Below, one piece after another: positions 32,937 to 41,435 of a stretch of DNA of 64,000 nt. Position 1 is the stretch's first letter, and each line of letters opens with the position of its first letter. This DNA comes from Beijerinckiaceae bacterium (lineage in GTDB: Bacteria; Pseudomonadota; Alphaproteobacteria; Rhizobiales; Beijerinckiaceae), in the NCBI GenBank assembly GCA_027532775.1, contig JAPZTO010000011.1, positions 1-64,000 on the forward strand, written 5' to 3'. Under the pieces are notes generated by a model, which did not search any database, was not told the DNA's origin, and was given only the letters and a program-made list of their open reading frames with translations. A program made the position numbers and the translations under genes.

Positions 32937-34654
32937 TCATCGCCCTCTACAAAAACAGCAGCAGCGGCTAGGTCCTCGAGATCCCTTTGGCTTGGCGCCG
33001 CAGTATCCTTCAATAACTTGCGAAGGCTTATCGAGATTTCCTCGCGGATATCCTCGAAAATCCGGGCAAGCTCTGCGTCGGAATTGTTTTGCTCTGCCGC
33101 CGCGAAGGCCCAGAGCAGGAAATCGATCCCCTCGACCGCATCCCCGAGGGCAGCAGCGCGCATATAGACTTTCTGGAAGAAGTCGTGGTGCTTGTTGATC
33201 CGCACACCGATCCGGTGACCAGTGTCGCTTGAACTGCGCATCGCCGGTTCCCAAACATGGCCGCTCGTGATGTCGTCGACAGCCTCGATCCACACAGCGT
33301 TTGGATTAACGTTGTTGTTGACAGGTATGTGCAGCTTGATGCCATAGCCCCGGTTGTTGTTGACCGTGACCTCCTGTGACGCTGCATCAACCTCGACGAC
33401 GGCGGCTCTCTTGGGAGAGACCTTCTCGATCGTCCGGTTAGAGCTGGTGTGGTTCAGCGCGATATCTTGGGCAAGCTCCTTGTTTTTACGGCGGTAACGG
33501 TTGTTGGCTTCATTCCAGAACGGTGTGAGTGTCTTATGAAGCGCCTCCTCCAAGGCTGGGTCGAACAAGATACGGGATTTTTTGACATCAATCTTGAAAG
33601 CGTCGTCAAGGTGATGGTCGAAATCGAATTCGACACGCAACAAAGAGTAGTGGGGATCATCCGAGCGGAACACCCCAAGCCACCCGCCATGGTGGATGAT
33701 CCGACCTTCCCGATGGATGTAAAAGCCTTGGCTTTGGCTCTTTATTCTCGCCTTCTCGCTGTTCTCGGCGTCGCTCATGTCCTTGCTGTGAGGCAGGATC
33801 CAGGCATTCATCGTCGCATTGTGAATTGTGCCATCCTCGAGCTGTATCGGGATGACCCGGGCATGGTCCGGCAAGACCTGTTCGGCGCGCTCCGGATAGA
33901 ACGGATTGAACGGCAAGACAGCCTCACCATTGATTGTGATGCGCACGGTCGGGCAACTGGTCTCCGCTGGGTTCAAAAAGCGATGAAAAACGAGCGCCAC
34001 ATGCTCGCGGAGCTTATCGATGCGGCCCTTTATTGCTCGTTTCTCGGCCGAGCCGCCCGGCTCCTGATAGTCTTTTGAAAGAAGGCGGTCGCATTTCGAC
34101 CAGACGACCAGTGTCCCCTTTTCCTCACCGCATAGCTCGCGATACCAATGTGCCTCCTGCTTTGTAATGGGCACCCGGAGCATCTTCCAATCGTTGACGT
34201 TGCCGACATGCTCAAGGTCCCACTCGAGCTTATGCAACTCTGTCTCTCCGGCTTGCCGTGAGACTAGGCCATAGCGAAGACAGATCGAGCTGGACGCAGT
34301 CTTCAGCCCCAAGCCGAACTTGCCGAGGCTCTTGGCGTTTGCGCGACGCGCAGCGCCGTAGCGCATCGCCCCATGAACCCCTGCGGCGTCCATGCCATTG
34401 CCGTTATCCCCAAAATAGACAAACTTGCGACCGTCCGGCTGGAGATCGACCCAGATGTTCACGTCGGTCGCGTCTGCGGCGATAGCGTTGTCGACGATGT
34501 CGGCGGCAGCGGTGTTGAAATCGTAACCGGTGTCCCGAAGTCCATAGATCAGTCGTGACGGGTCAGGATGATTTACAAGGTCATCAAGTTCAGGGTCGAT
34601 TGGCATGTTGGCCCTTGCTTCCGGTTCAAGCGACGTTGCAGTCTGTGAATGCAC
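32933..34654 (-). CDS. GHKL (Hsp90/MutL/MORC-type) ATPase
   Basis: A 573-aa ATPase whose Bergerat fold is clear: N-box DIVDNAIAADA (52-62, catalytic/Mg residues D52 and N56), G1 DNGNGM (83-88), and G2 GKFGLGLKTAS (111-121). The central part carries an S5-like transducer, and the C-terminal 180 residues are family-specific. Proteins of this class clamp around DNA on ATP binding (MutL, MORC, topoisomerase VI). It is the first gene of the five-gene block. The start given is GTG 34654; ATG 34606 with AAGGG upstream is a good alternative. A degraded IS6 copy lies 110 bases upstream, between this gene and vsr. Confidence 0.9.
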   Translation of the reverse strand: MHSQTATSLEPEARANMPIDPELDDLVNHPDPSRLIYGLRDTGYDFNTAAADIVDNAIAADATDVNIWVDLQPDGRKFVYFGDNGNGMDAAGVHGAMRYGAARRANAKSLGKFGLGLKTASSSICLRYGLVSRQAGETELHKLEWDLEHVGNVNDWKMLRVPITKQEAHWYRELCGEEKGTLVVWSKCDRLLSKDYQEPGGSAEKRAIKGRIDKLREHVALVFHRFLNPAETSCPTVRITINGEAVLPFNPFYPERAEQVLPDHARVIPIQLEDGTIHNATMNAWILPHSKDMSDAENSEKARIKSQSQGFYIHREGRIIHHGGWLGVFRSDDPHYSLLRVEFDFDHHLDDAFKIDVKKSRILFDPALEEALHKTLTPFWNEANNRYRRKNKELAQDIALNHTSSNRTIEKVSPKRAAVVEVDAASQEVTVNNNRGYGIKLHIPVNNNVNPNAVWIEAVDDITSGHVWEPAMRSSSDTGHRIGVRINKHHDFFQKVYMRAAALGDAVEGIDFLLWAFAAAEQNNSDAELARIFEDIREEISISLRKLLKDTAAPSQRDLEDLAAAAVFVEGDD

Positions 34655-34812
34655 GAGCAGACCCTGTTAAGTTTTAGCCCTACCCAGACTCACAAGTATT
34701 AATGATGACTTGGGTTCGACGGCCATGCAAGGGGAAGCCTCCCACCAGTCAGATCTTCGGGCGCGGTACGACAGGTCAGACGGTCTCGGAAAGCGCACTG
34801 CCGCGACCTAGA

Positions 34813-35539
34813 TCAGGCCGCGCAGAGCTGACACCATTCAACGAGAGCGACGGTGCGACGGTCCTTGAAACTCTTCCGACTGATCAGGGTGCGCTCCAAG
34901 TTGAAGTGGTTGTGGATCGAGCCGTGAAGCGGGGCGAATTTCTCCAGACTTTGCATCCGCCGGAAGCGACGCATCGCACTCTCCCGTCGTCGGCATGGCT
35001 GGTGGGAATTCTCGACGCAGTTGTTCAACCAACGACCTACTTCCCACGTATCGAAGGCGCGCAGACTTCTGAGCGCCGCGCCGTAGGAGGCCAAGCGATC
35101 CGCAACGATCGTCTTCGCCGGGCCATGCCAGCGACGCGATTTTGTAAGAATTTCACTTCGCGGACCTGCGGTTCAAGGGTGCCTTCTTGTCAGGACGCTT
35201 CATAACTAAGCTTTCGAGCACCTCGCCCTCGTGATCGACAGCTCGCCAGAGATAGTGTTTCAACCCGTTGATCTTCAAGAACATCTCGTCGAGGTGCCAG
35301 CGCCGGCGTCGGAAACACCGCATGGCGTCGACCCGGCTCCGCCGGACCTCAGCGGCAAAAATCGTCCCGAAGCGGTTCCACCAGAAGCGTACCGTCTCGT
35401 GCGTGATGTCGATCCTCCGTTCATGCAGCTGGCCCTCGACATTCCACGGCGACAGCGGGTAGCTGACAAACATCACTATCGCGAGGCGGATGATATCGGG
35501 CTTGGTCTCGAAAGACCGGAAAATGCGGGCTTGAATCAT
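34813..35539 (-). pseudogene. IS6-family transposase pseudogene (divergent)
   Basis: Pieces of an IS6 transposase on the minus strand: MIQARIFRSFETKPDIIRLA through WHLDEMFLKINGLKHYLW in one frame, then MASYGAALRSLRAFD to WCQLCAA in another. The 20-bp insertion at 35153 shifts the frame, and the DRLASYG segment has lost its aspartate context. Many amino-acid changes indicate long decay. Confidence 0.88.
35153..35172. repeat. 20-bp inserted repeat, copy 3
   Basis: TCACTTCGCGGACCTGCGGT interrupts the transposase at exactly the site occupied by the copy at 10397, with two mismatches. The intact IS6 copies lack it. Confidence 0.75.
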
Positions 35540-35715
35540 GCCGTCGACGGTAGCGGCATCTATCCCCGCGGCAATCGTTTGTTAAACGGACACTGCCAGC
35601 CCTTCCCCTTAGCGGCAAGTGGATTTTCCTCTGACACTGCCCTTGGCACAGCTCTATGCCGAGGCTGTAACGGTCGAACCCTGAACGGGCGGATCCGGCA
35701 TTGCCGGGAACGGGA

Positions 35716-36174
35716 TCAGTCCCTCTTGCCCTCGACGACCCCCTCGGACGCCCCGCCCCGGATCCACGCGCCGCAGGCAGTGATGACCTCTCCGGGGGCC
35801 AGCTTCGTCCGCCCCTTGAGTGCGCATTCCATCACGCTGAGGTGCCGCCAGCCCAGAGCAGCAAGGGCGCCCCGCACCTCGGCATCACGCTCGACATTGC
35901 GGCTGATCTTGGCTTCCCAGAATTCGCGGCGCGTGCCGGGGATCCGGAAGAGGTGGCAGTCATGCCCGTGCCAGAAGCAGCCGCTGACCAGGATGACCGC
36001 ACGGTACTTCGGCAGCACGATATCCGGATGCCCGGGCAGGTCCTTCGCATGAAGCCGGAACCGGTAGCCGGCCGCATGCAGTCCCCTGCGGATGATCAGC
36101 TCGGGGCGGGTGTCCTTTCCGCGGATGCCGGCCATCATCCGGCTGCGGACCTCCGGACTGACCGTATCAGCCAT
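35716..36174 (-). CDS. vsr: Vsr very-short-patch mismatch endonuclease
   Basis: A 152-aa T:G mismatch endonuclease that nicks beside deaminated 5-methylcytosine in Dcm-type sites. The N-terminus MADTVSPEVRSRMMAGIRG is the family signature. DTRPELIIRRGLHAAGYRF, HPDIVLPKYR with the catalytic aspartate, and VSGCFWHGHDC with zinc ligands follow, so all active-site elements are intact. I prefer ATG 36174, which overlaps the dcm stop by 8 bases, to a TTG at 36186. Its pairing with a C5-methyltransferase limits the mutations that methylation causes. The C-terminus ends with an acidic tail close to IS6 debris. Confidence 0.95.
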   Translation of the reverse strand: MADTVSPEVRSRMMAGIRGKDTRPELIIRRGLHAAGYRFRLHAKDLPGHPDIVLPKYRAVILVSGCFWHGHDCHLFRIPGTRREFWEAKISRNVERDAEVRGALAALGWRHLSVMECALKGRTKLAPGEVITACGAWIRGGASEGVVEGKRD

Positions 36175-37432
36175 GGCTGCCGGCAAGGATCCTGTGGTCG
36201 GGACGGGTGACCGTTCCCTGGGGCGACGGCCGTTCCGCGAGCGCCCGGTCGGCGGCGACGGCAGCCTCGAGGAACGGCTTCATGGCCTCGGCGATGAAGC
36301 GCACGACCGGCACGACAACGGCATTGCCGAACTGCCGGTAGGCCTGCGTGTCGGAAACCCCGATCCGGTAGATGCGGCCATCGCTGTCAAACCCCATCAG
36401 GCGGGCGCATTCGCGCGGGGTCAGGCGGCGCGGGCGCTTTCCGGGCTGGTCAACGAGGATTTCCGATCCGTCCTTGTAGTACCGGGCCGAGAGTGTTCGG
36501 GTGACGTCACCGGGGCCGAACAGGCTGTATCCGAAGCCGTTGCCGGCGGCATTGTGCTTGGTCTTGTAGTCCTGCAGGTACTGCCAGAGCTTCGGAGTCA
36601 GGGTGTATTTCGGATCGACCTCGGGCTCCAGGATCGACCCGAGTTTCGGCCCCGAGCCCGGTGGCGGGACCTTCAGGGCATCGAGATCGAACCCGATCGG
36701 CTCGCGGAAGCCCACGATGAAGATGCGTTCGCGCTTCTGCGGCACCCACGGCTCGGAGCTGATCACACGCGCCTTCACATGATAGCCAAGCTCCTTCTCC
36801 AGCACATGCATGATGGTCGCGAATGTCCGCCCTCCGTCATGACGCTCGAGGTTCTTCACATTCTCGAGCACGAAGGCTGCAGGACGATGGTGGGCGATGA
36901 TCTGTGCCGTATCGAAGAACAGGGTGCCCTGCGTATCGCAGAGGAAGCCATGCGGGCGCCCGAGTGCATTCTTCTTGGAAACCCCGGCGATCGAGAAGGG
37001 CTGGCAGGGAAAACCGGCCAGCAGCAGGTCGTGTTCGGGGACCAGCGCAGGGTTATCGGCGTAGGGGCGGATGTCACCGGCAAGGTCATGGTTGTCCGGG
37101 AAATTGAGACGGTAGGTTTCCTGCGATTTCGGATCCCATTCGGACGTGAAGACGCAGCGACCGCCGATCGGCTCGAAGCCGAGCCGCAATCCGCCGATGC
37201 CTGCAAAGAGATCGATGAAGCGGAAGCCGGCCGGTTCGCCCTGCAACGCTGCCTGCCTCTTCTCTGCAGCCCTGCGGAGCGTCTTGAGCTCGAGCCGCCC
37301 CGGCACGCCGGCTCCGCTCTCGAAGCGGTAGGCCGAGCGCTCGGAGATCTCGAGCAGCCCTGCGGCCTCTTCCAGCGTCAGCCCCGCCAGTTCACGCAGA
37401 TGCTGGAATTCCGAACGTTGGCTCTCGCGCAT
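36167..37432 (-). CDS. dcm: Dcm-like DNA (cytosine-5-)-methyltransferase with N-terminal HTH
   Basis: A 421-aa C5-cytosine methyltransferase. Motif I is FIDLFAGIGG (72-81), motif IV GFPCQPFS with catalytic Cys143, motif VI ENVKNL, motif VIII QKRERIFIVGF, and motif X YRQFGNAVVVPVV. A helix-turn-helix-like segment (LTLEEAAGLLEISERSAYRF) precedes it, as in Dcm and M.EcoRII, where the extension also serves as a regulator. The ATG at 37432 starts just before this segment; a TTG further up (37546) is less likely. The partner Vsr overlaps its 3' end. With the EcoRII-N-like protein downstream, recognition of a CCWGG-like site is likely but not proven. Confidence 0.95.
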   Translation of the reverse strand: MRESQRSEFQHLRELAGLTLEEAAGLLEISERSAYRFESGAGVPGRLELKTLRRAAEKRQAALQGEPAGFRFIDLFAGIGGLRLGFEPIGGRCVFTSEWDPKSQETYRLNFPDNHDLAGDIRPYADNPALVPEHDLLLAGFPCQPFSIAGVSKKNALGRPHGFLCDTQGTLFFDTAQIIAHHRPAAFVLENVKNLERHDGGRTFATIMHVLEKELGYHVKARVISSEPWVPQKRERIFIVGFREPIGFDLDALKVPPPGSGPKLGSILEPEVDPKYTLTPKLWQYLQDYKTKHNAAGNGFGYSLFGPGDVTRTLSARYYKDGSEILVDQPGKRPRRLTPRECARLMGFDSDGRIYRIGVSDTQAYRQFGNAVVVPVVRFIAEAMKPFLEAAVAADRALAERPSPQGTVTRPDHRILAGSHG

Positions 37433-37689
37433 GGGGGATCCGAATCGGTCTCGAGTAACTGTGTCGATTTTTGCCAGGCTGGCGGATTCCCGCACCGAAG
37501 GCAAGCCTTTGTTCGCTTCTTGTTCCTGTCTCCGGAAAGGTATCAACTGATCTGTCTAGCTGGCGTCGACAGCTTCGGCCATGCGAGCAGAAAACCGAGC
37601 AGCCCTAGCCGCCGCGAACGACTGCTTCGCTTAGCCACGCCGAACTATCGCTTGGCGGACGGCAGCTCTTCAGTTTACGTTTCCCCTCC

Positions 37690-39582
37690 ATGAGGTTCCT
37701 GTCATTATTGGTTCTGTTGGTTTTCGGTGCGCCTGTTTACGTATCGGCGAATGAATTCGCTCAGAACGGCGATCGACGTTGGCTTGCTGTGGCCAGTACC
37801 CGAACCGAGGACGAGGCAATCGGCATTGCCAAGGCCTATCGATTCAGCTTCGCTTCGATCCGCGTTGTACAGGCCAGCAACGGTTGGTATGCCGTCGTTG
37901 CCGGCCCTGAAGGCCTCGCGAGTTTGCGCGCCAAACGTGAGCAGATGCTCAAATCCGGCAGCATTCCGAAGGACTCCCTGTTTTCTCGCGGCGACGGCTA
38001 TGTCCGCCAGGTGTGGGCGCCGTCGAAACCATTGTTTGATTTGGAATTCAAGTTCGAGGGCGGTCGTCCTGTCTCTCGTAGGGTTGGTGACCTTGTACTG
38101 ACGGTTTTGGGACGGGCAACGGATGGTACGACGATCCCCGTCCTCAGGGTCTTGCAGGACAGCCGGATAGTCTTCCAGACCGAGATTCAGGAAAGCGCGA
38201 CGCCATCTGGCAATGCCGAAGTGCGTGTGTTGCGCCTCGACCCGTCGGCGTCCGAACCGCAGATCGTTTTCTCATCCTTCTCGGGTGGCGCACATTGCTG
38301 CACGGTCACGCGGATAGTGACCCGTATCGCAGGGCAGTGGCGCGCAATCGATGGACGGACTCTCGATGGTGATGCTGGCTACTCGCCTGAGGATATTGAT
38401 GGCGATGGCGCGTTTGAACTGGTCAGCATTGACAACTCGTTTCTCTATCGGTTTGCTTCCTACGCTGACTCGCACGCTCCGACGCGCATTGAGCGCCTTG
38501 TCGGTGACCGAATAGTCGATGTGACGCGGGACCCACGATTCCAGGCATATCTGCGTCAGGACCTGTATCGACAGGAGCATTGGGCGGCGCTGCAGCCTGA
38601 ACTCTGGCGGCGGAATGGCTTTCTGGGCGGCTGGTTGGCTGCCAAGGCACTGGTGGGCCAGTTCGACGAAGCCTGGAGCCGCATGACAGGTCTTTACGAA
38701 CGCAATTCCGATTGGACTATGACCATCTGTTCTGTCGCAGAGCAGGACGGAAAGTGCCCAAAAGGACTGGAAAGGGACGTCGACTTTCCAACCGCGCTGC
38801 GGCATCACCTCGAGACAACCGGCTATATCCCTCCATTGGGCCGTCAGGTAACTCCACCCAAGGCGTCCACCACAGTCGCGCCGTCTGCTCCGCAGACAGC
38901 AGCTTTGCCGCCTGTTCAAGCCAACCCGCCACCATCCAGCCCGCAGCCAGCGCCAGAGCGAAGGGGCTCCACGGGGACTGGGTTTTTCGCCAGCGTCTCG
39001 GGGCATGTCGTTACCAACGCGCATGTTGTAACGGACTGCCGTGCTATCCGGATCAGACCATCGGGTGGCGCCGCCGTGTCTGCCCGCATCGTTGCAAGAG
39101 ATGCTGTGAACGATCTTGCGTTGCTGGAAACCGAAGTCAAGGCAGCCAAGTTCGCGACGATCCGTTCGACGGCTCGGCTCGGTGAATCTGTGGCCGTGTT
39201 TGGGTTCCCCCTGTCGCAGGTTCTCGCAAGCTCGGGCAACTTTACGCTCGGGAACATCACTGCGCTTGCTGGAATTGGAGACGATACGCGCTTTCTTCAG
39301 ATTTCCGCTCCGGTTCAGCCTGGCAACAGCGGCGGGCCTTTGCTTGATGAAAGCGGCAATGTGATCGGTGTGGTAACGTCCAAGCTCAACGCACTCAGGA
39401 CGATTGCCGCCACAGGGGACGTGCCCCAGAACGTCAATTTCGCAATCCGGGCAAGCGCGCTCACGGCTTTCCTTGAAAGCCGTCGTATCACTGGCGGCAA
39501 TGAGACCAAGACCGTTAAGCTGTCGCCACCCGATCTGGCGGACGAAGCCAATGCAATGAGCGTTCAGGTAGTGTGCGAGTAG
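37690..39582 (+). CDS. Periplasmic SPOR-like and trypsin-like serine protease
   Basis: A 630-aa exported protein. A signal peptide (LLVLLVFGAPVYVSA) is followed by a SPOR-like domain (about 30-95, LAVASTRTEDEAIGIAKAY and GWYAVVAGP), a central beta-rich domain with VFSSFSGGAHCC and a calcium-like loop DIDGDGAFELV, a proline-rich linker, and a trypsin-2 domain. The catalytic triad is complete: His445 (TNAHVV), Asp475 (NDLALL) and Ser547 (GNSGGPLL). A PDZ domain, usual in DegP, is absent. It is transcribed divergently from dcm. The radical SAM gene follows 25 bases downstream and probably shares its transcript. The substrate is unknown. Confidence 0.88.
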   Translation: MRFLSLLVLLVFGAPVYVSANEFAQNGDRRWLAVASTRTEDEAIGIAKAYRFSFASIRVVQASNGWYAVVAGPEGLASLRAKREQMLKSGSIPKDSLFSRGDGYVRQVWAPSKPLFDLEFKFEGGRPVSRRVGDLVLTVLGRATDGTTIPVLRVLQDSRIVFQTEIQESATPSGNAEVRVLRLDPSASEPQIVFSSFSGGAHCCTVTRIVTRIAGQWRAIDGRTLDGDAGYSPEDIDGDGAFELVSIDNSFLYRFASYADSHAPTRIERLVGDRIVDVTRDPRFQAYLRQDLYRQEHWAALQPELWRRNGFLGGWLAAKALVGQFDEAWSRMTGLYERNSDWTMTICSVAEQDGKCPKGLERDVDFPTALRHHLETTGYIPPLGRQVTPPKASTTVAPSAPQTAALPPVQANPPPSSPQPAPERRGSTGTGFFASVSGHVVTNAHVVTDCRAIRIRPSGGAAVSARIVARDAVNDLALLETEVKAAKFATIRSTARLGESVAVFGFPLSQVLASSGNFTLGNITALAGIGDDTRFLQISAPVQPGNSGGPLLDESGNVIGVVTSKLNALRTIAATGDVPQNVNFAIRASALTAFLESRRITGGNETKTVKLSPPDLADEANAMSVQVVCE

Positions 39583-39607
39583 ATCGGGGAGCGGTCCGGG
39601 AGGCGTC

Positions 39608-41173
39608 ATGACTATGGCTGAAGCTTTACAAGCTGATCTAGGCGCTCGCTTGAACAGCAAGCACCATGATCACAGCCTCCTTATGCACGAGAGCGACGGT
39701 AACCGGTATTGGTGCCCGTGGATTGAAGATAGCATGACCATTCACGCAGATGGCAATGTCACGTGTGGAGTTGACGACCCCTTCGCGCAAAGATCGTTTG
39801 GCAACGTAAAAGACACCAGTGTAGCCGATATTTTCGCGAATCCTGTCTATGAGCGCCTTCGTCAGGGACTTCGTGCCGGCCGGAAATGTTTCGAGTGTGG
39901 GCTTGCCCAGCGCACTTCTGGTCGAACTTCAGCGCGCGAAAACGCGAGGCCGAGATTGCCTCATACATTGGTAATTGAGCCAACCATTGTTTGCAACATA
40001 CGCTGCAATAATGATACATGTATCGTCAATAACGATCCGTCGCTCAAAGTTCGAAGCTTTAATTTTCTTGAATTTGACGTTTTTGTATCCGTTATCAACC
40101 AGCTTAAAGAGTCTCTGAAAACAGTATATTTTTTCAACTATGGAGAGCCTTTTGTCCACCCAAAAGCGGAGGATATGCTTTTATATCTACGGAATAACTG
40201 TCCCGACGCGCATATCATTACAAGTACCAATGGAATACCTCTGGCAAAAATTGAACGCGCCAAACGCGTCGTCACCGCGCAACCGAATTTTATGGTGTTT
40301 ACGATCGGTGGCATCACCCAAGAAAGTTATAGCCGATACCATAAACAAGGTCGTAGCGATCTGGCCTTGAAAGGCATGCTAAACGTACTTCTGGCACGCA
40401 ATGATTTGGGACTGAATTTGCCAGTCATCAACTGGCGCTATCTTCTGTTCAACTGGAATGATAGCGACGAAGAAATATCGGAGGCCATTCGTATTGCAGA
40501 AGAAAATGGCGTAAATCAGTTTTCGTTGTATTTGACGCATGTGCCTGACGATGGAATTTCTTACAGATTCTCCCCAGGCAGCCCACTTTTTACAAAATAT
40601 CGCCGGTACATAGCAAACTCATTGGGCTTTACTGATCGCGCAGGCACTCCTGATTCAGACGGCTTCTATCCGCTGGAAAGTGTGGCAGGGCTTGGACCCG
40701 CGCGTTGGACCGGCTGGCAAGCGAAACGCCGCATCGAGAAAGGATCCAGGTCGATCGACTTATCTCTTTCGACCACGCGCCCCCGAAGCAAAAGTCGGGT
40801 CACACACATGTTCATCGTGACACCGTGGAGTGTGCTCAAAGTTCGACTGATCTCCAACCGCTGGCGATCGATCTCAATTCGCGTTCCGACAGCCTTCGAT
40901 CAGGAGGCATTCGATATATACCTCGTTACCGACAGCTATTGGTTTCCAAAAGTCGAGATGGGAGTCCCCGACTATCGGTGTCTTGGTGGCCTTGTTCGGG
41001 AAGCTCAAAGGTCTGTGGGTCCGATCGGCCGTTTCGTCTCCCGGCTGATGACTGGTCTTTTTTATCGCGCCTCGGCACGAGAGAAAGATCACTACAGGGC
41101 ATTTAGGTTCAGCGCGTCCGATCCCCTCCTAGAAGAGAACAGTGGTCGCCTCGAGCGGCCGCGTGGGAGTTGA
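39608..41173 (+). CDS. Radical SAM protein with N-terminal SPASM-like region and unusual cluster motif
   Basis: A 521-aa protein. The first 100 residues hold a SPASM-like cysteine pattern (YWCPWIEDSMTIHADGNVTC, later KCFECGL), normally found after, not before, the radical SAM core. The core begins LVIEPTIVCNIRC and ligates its cluster through Cys129, Cys133 and Cys138, that is CX3CX4C instead of the canonical CX3CX2C; FFNYGEPFVHP follows as the glycine-rich SAM-binding motif. The C-terminal 150 residues are unrecognised. Base composition (39.9-40.7 kb) is clearly AT-richer than the neighbours, a sign of transfer. It may modify a peptide or glycan; no precursor gene is visible beside it. Confidence 0.82.
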   Translation: MTMAEALQADLGARLNSKHHDHSLLMHESDGNRYWCPWIEDSMTIHADGNVTCGVDDPFAQRSFGNVKDTSVADIFANPVYERLRQGLRAGRKCFECGLAQRTSGRTSARENARPRLPHTLVIEPTIVCNIRCNNDTCIVNNDPSLKVRSFNFLEFDVFVSVINQLKESLKTVYFFNYGEPFVHPKAEDMLLYLRNNCPDAHIITSTNGIPLAKIERAKRVVTAQPNFMVFTIGGITQESYSRYHKQGRSDLALKGMLNVLLARNDLGLNLPVINWRYLLFNWNDSDEEISEAIRIAEENGVNQFSLYLTHVPDDGISYRFSPGSPLFTKYRRYIANSLGFTDRAGTPDSDGFYPLESVAGLGPARWTGWQAKRRIEKGSRSIDLSLSTTRPRSKSRVTHMFIVTPWSVLKVRLISNRWRSISIRVPTAFDQEAFDIYLVTDSYWFPKVEMGVPDYRCLGGLVREAQRSVGPIGRFVSRLMTGLFYRASAREKDHYRAFRFSASDPLLEENSGRLERPRGS

Positions 41174-41435
41174 ATGGACTGGTAGGCCATTGCGTCTCGG
41201 CTTCGGTTTGGATTGAGAACGTAGCGCATTGCGCCGGCCTGACGATCGACGCAGCTGGCAACCAATTTAGGGATCATCAACGCAATGACGGCTTCGCGCC
41301 CCCATTCGGTCGTTCGAACTGGCTTTGCGACACGCCAAAAGCGGACTCAAACTGAACCCTTGGTTGCATATAGGGTATGCATATGCTCGCGTTGGCGCCA
41401 GGTGCTAAGGACAACGGACCGGGGGGGATAAGTGC
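41174..41435. other. Intergenic region before the SIR2 gene
   Basis: 262 bases without a supported gene, containing the presumed promoter of the SIR2/STAND genes. The last 20 bases are G-rich (GGACCGGGGGGGATAAG) and could include a weak ribosome binding site for the ATG at 41436. Confidence 0.4.

Larger units (their letters stand above)
34765..35641 (-). mobile_element. Old IS6-family copy separating vsr from the GHKL gene
   Basis: The left end is decayed (GGTACGACAGGTCAGAC) and the main right end is at about 35597 (GGACACTGCC); a further right-end stub ends at 35641 (CCTCTGACACTGCC). It is more diverged from the intact copies than any other copy in the window. It shares the 20-bp insertion at 35153 with the copy at 9984, at the same site. 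Confidence 0.85.

Noticed and set aside
27679-37432. Assignment to DISARM or BREX
   Set aside because: A methyltransferase plus SNF2 helicase recalls DISARM, but DrmA, DrmB (DUF1998) and DrmC are absent, and so are PglZ, BrxC and BrxL.
36092-37693. 533-codon plus-strand frame
   Set aside because: It runs fully antisense to dcm and vsr, whose motifs are unmistakable, and it has no domain match of its own.
38272-39660. 462-codon minus-strand frame
   Set aside because: It is antisense to the SPOR/trypsin protease with its complete catalytic triad, and codes for no recognisable domain.
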